Shown here: in pieces, positions 63,673 to 64,000 of the stretch
Numbering within the stretch: the first letter of the stretch is position 1
How the letters are laid out: the number at the start of each line of letters is the position of its first letter
Assembly (NCBI RefSeq): GCF_005886345.1
Contig: NZ_PNEC01000007.1
Coordinates: 62,001-126,000, forward strand
Reading direction: 5' to 3'
DNA from: Pseudoalteromonas phenolica
Lineage (GTDB): Bacteria; Pseudomonadota; Gammaproteobacteria; Enterobacterales; Alteromonadaceae
DNA length: 64,000 nt
Translations under genes and position numbers: made by a program
Notes under the pieces: model-generated
Told to the model about the DNA's origin: nothing
Database searches by the model: none
The model's input: only the letters and a program-made list of their open reading frames with translations

Positions 63673-64000
63673 GAAAAACTTAATATATTGGCTTTCTTTA
63701 ATATTTTTAATAGTAGTAACATGTATTTTTAATAATTTGGAAAGATTACCTGATCATTATAGTACAGAAGATTCTAGTCCTGAACATACTATTGAACCGC
63801 TGTTCAAAAATATTGAAGAAGCTAGAAGATATTATGATGCTAAAGAAAAGCAAAAATATGAAAAGTTTAATGACATCGTTGATGCAAAGCTCGCTAACGA
63901 TGAGTTGATTCAAAACTTGTGCATTGCAATTATTTTTATTGGCCTGATGGTGTTTTTTTTATGTAAAAGTAAATTTGAATTGTCCTTTTTGTTCATTTCA
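63635..64000 (+). CDS. Two-helix membrane protein, putative immunity (3' truncated)
   Basis: An ATG at 63635, seven bases after GGAG, opens a frame of 122 codons that is still open at the window end. It overlaps the giant gene by 38 bases in another frame. The protein starts MQTIRTNIVLSVKKN and has a membrane helix at about 15-34 (LIYWLSLIFLIVVTCIF), a charged middle with KNIEEARRYYDAKEKQKYEK (probably coiled coil), and a second helix at about 98-116 (CIAIIFIGLMVFFLC). Position, overlap and A+T-rich composition fit an immunity gene for the RHS tip. The family is not recognised. Confidence 0.7.
   Translation, partial: MQTIRTNIVLSVKKNLIYWLSLIFLIVVTCIFNNLERLPDHYSTEDSSPEHTIEPLFKNIEEARRYYDAKEKQKYEKFNDIVDAKLANDELIQNLCIAIIFIGLMVFFLCKSKFELSFLFIS

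Overview
The window looks like chromosomal DNA of a marine gammaproteobacterium of the Alteromonadales, most likely Pseudoalteromonas or a close relative. The basis is moderate-to-low G+C, TonB/PepSY iron-uptake genes, an arginine-succinyltransferase pathway gene (astB), many secreted or surface proteins, two membrane-anchored winged-helix (CadC-type) regulators, and families I know from that order. The genus is an inference from gene content. I see no tRNA, rRNA, CRISPR array, insertion sequence or prophage gene.

Layout. 1-1.5 kb: the end of a TonB-dependent receptor and a PepSY membrane protein. 1.5-2.8 kb: astB on the minus strand. 3.2-7 kb: a hybrid histidine kinase, then a QmcA/NfeD membrane pair. 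7-9.8 kb: two small minus-strand genes, a COG0523 metal GTPase behind a Zur-box-like palindrome, and an orphan membrane protein. 10.2-12.6 kb: a lipoprotein alpha/beta hydrolase and a membrane-bound LytTR regulator. 13-20.2 kb: an export operon (adaptor, ATPase, duplicated permease) followed by its own NtrC-type regulator and sensor kinase, with a sigma-54-like promoter in front. 20.5-30.8 kb: a stand-alone LON-domain protein, then an ECF sigma factor, its ChrR-type zinc/cupin anti-sigma factor and ten tightly packed genes (YbgA-like, photolyase, SnoaL-like, SDR, FAD oxidoreductase, DUF1365, Cfa, DUF2878, chalcone-isomerase-like, DUF3833). This is the gene set known from singlet-oxygen / photo-oxidative stress regulons. 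The LON gene and the sigma operon share a promoter motif (YGATCT, 16 bases, CGTAA) that I read directly.

30.8-46.9 kb: a class C serine hydrolase, a frameshifted winged-helix/TPR regulator, a PQQ-type beta-propeller, a tricorn-like protease, a DUF6482-like protein, a four-fasciclin lipoprotein with a second domain nested in its last repeat, an AhpD-like protein with a soluble hybrid kinase, a doubly frameshifted solute-binding protein, and a CadC-type regulator with a beta-propeller sensor. 47-49.4 kb: a divergent outer-membrane CBM9/DUF5916 protein.

49.5-64 kb holds the most unusual locus. After a perfect 20-bp inverted repeat come four tandem small secreted paralogues (about 104-118 aa, each with two cysteines 43-48 residues apart), a 473-aa secreted Fn3/propeller-like protein, and a 3751-aa Sec-exported SpvB/FG-GAP/RHS giant ending in a hydrophobic pre-toxin region and an unrecognised A+T-rich tip. 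Overlapping its 3' end is a two-helix membrane protein that runs off the window and has the position and properties of an immunity protein. I read this as a polymorphic toxin operon with an unusual set of small secreted accessory proteins.

Three genes (two loci) are broken by what look like single-base losses, two of them in homopolymer runs, so sequencing or assembly error is a live alternative to true pseudogenes.
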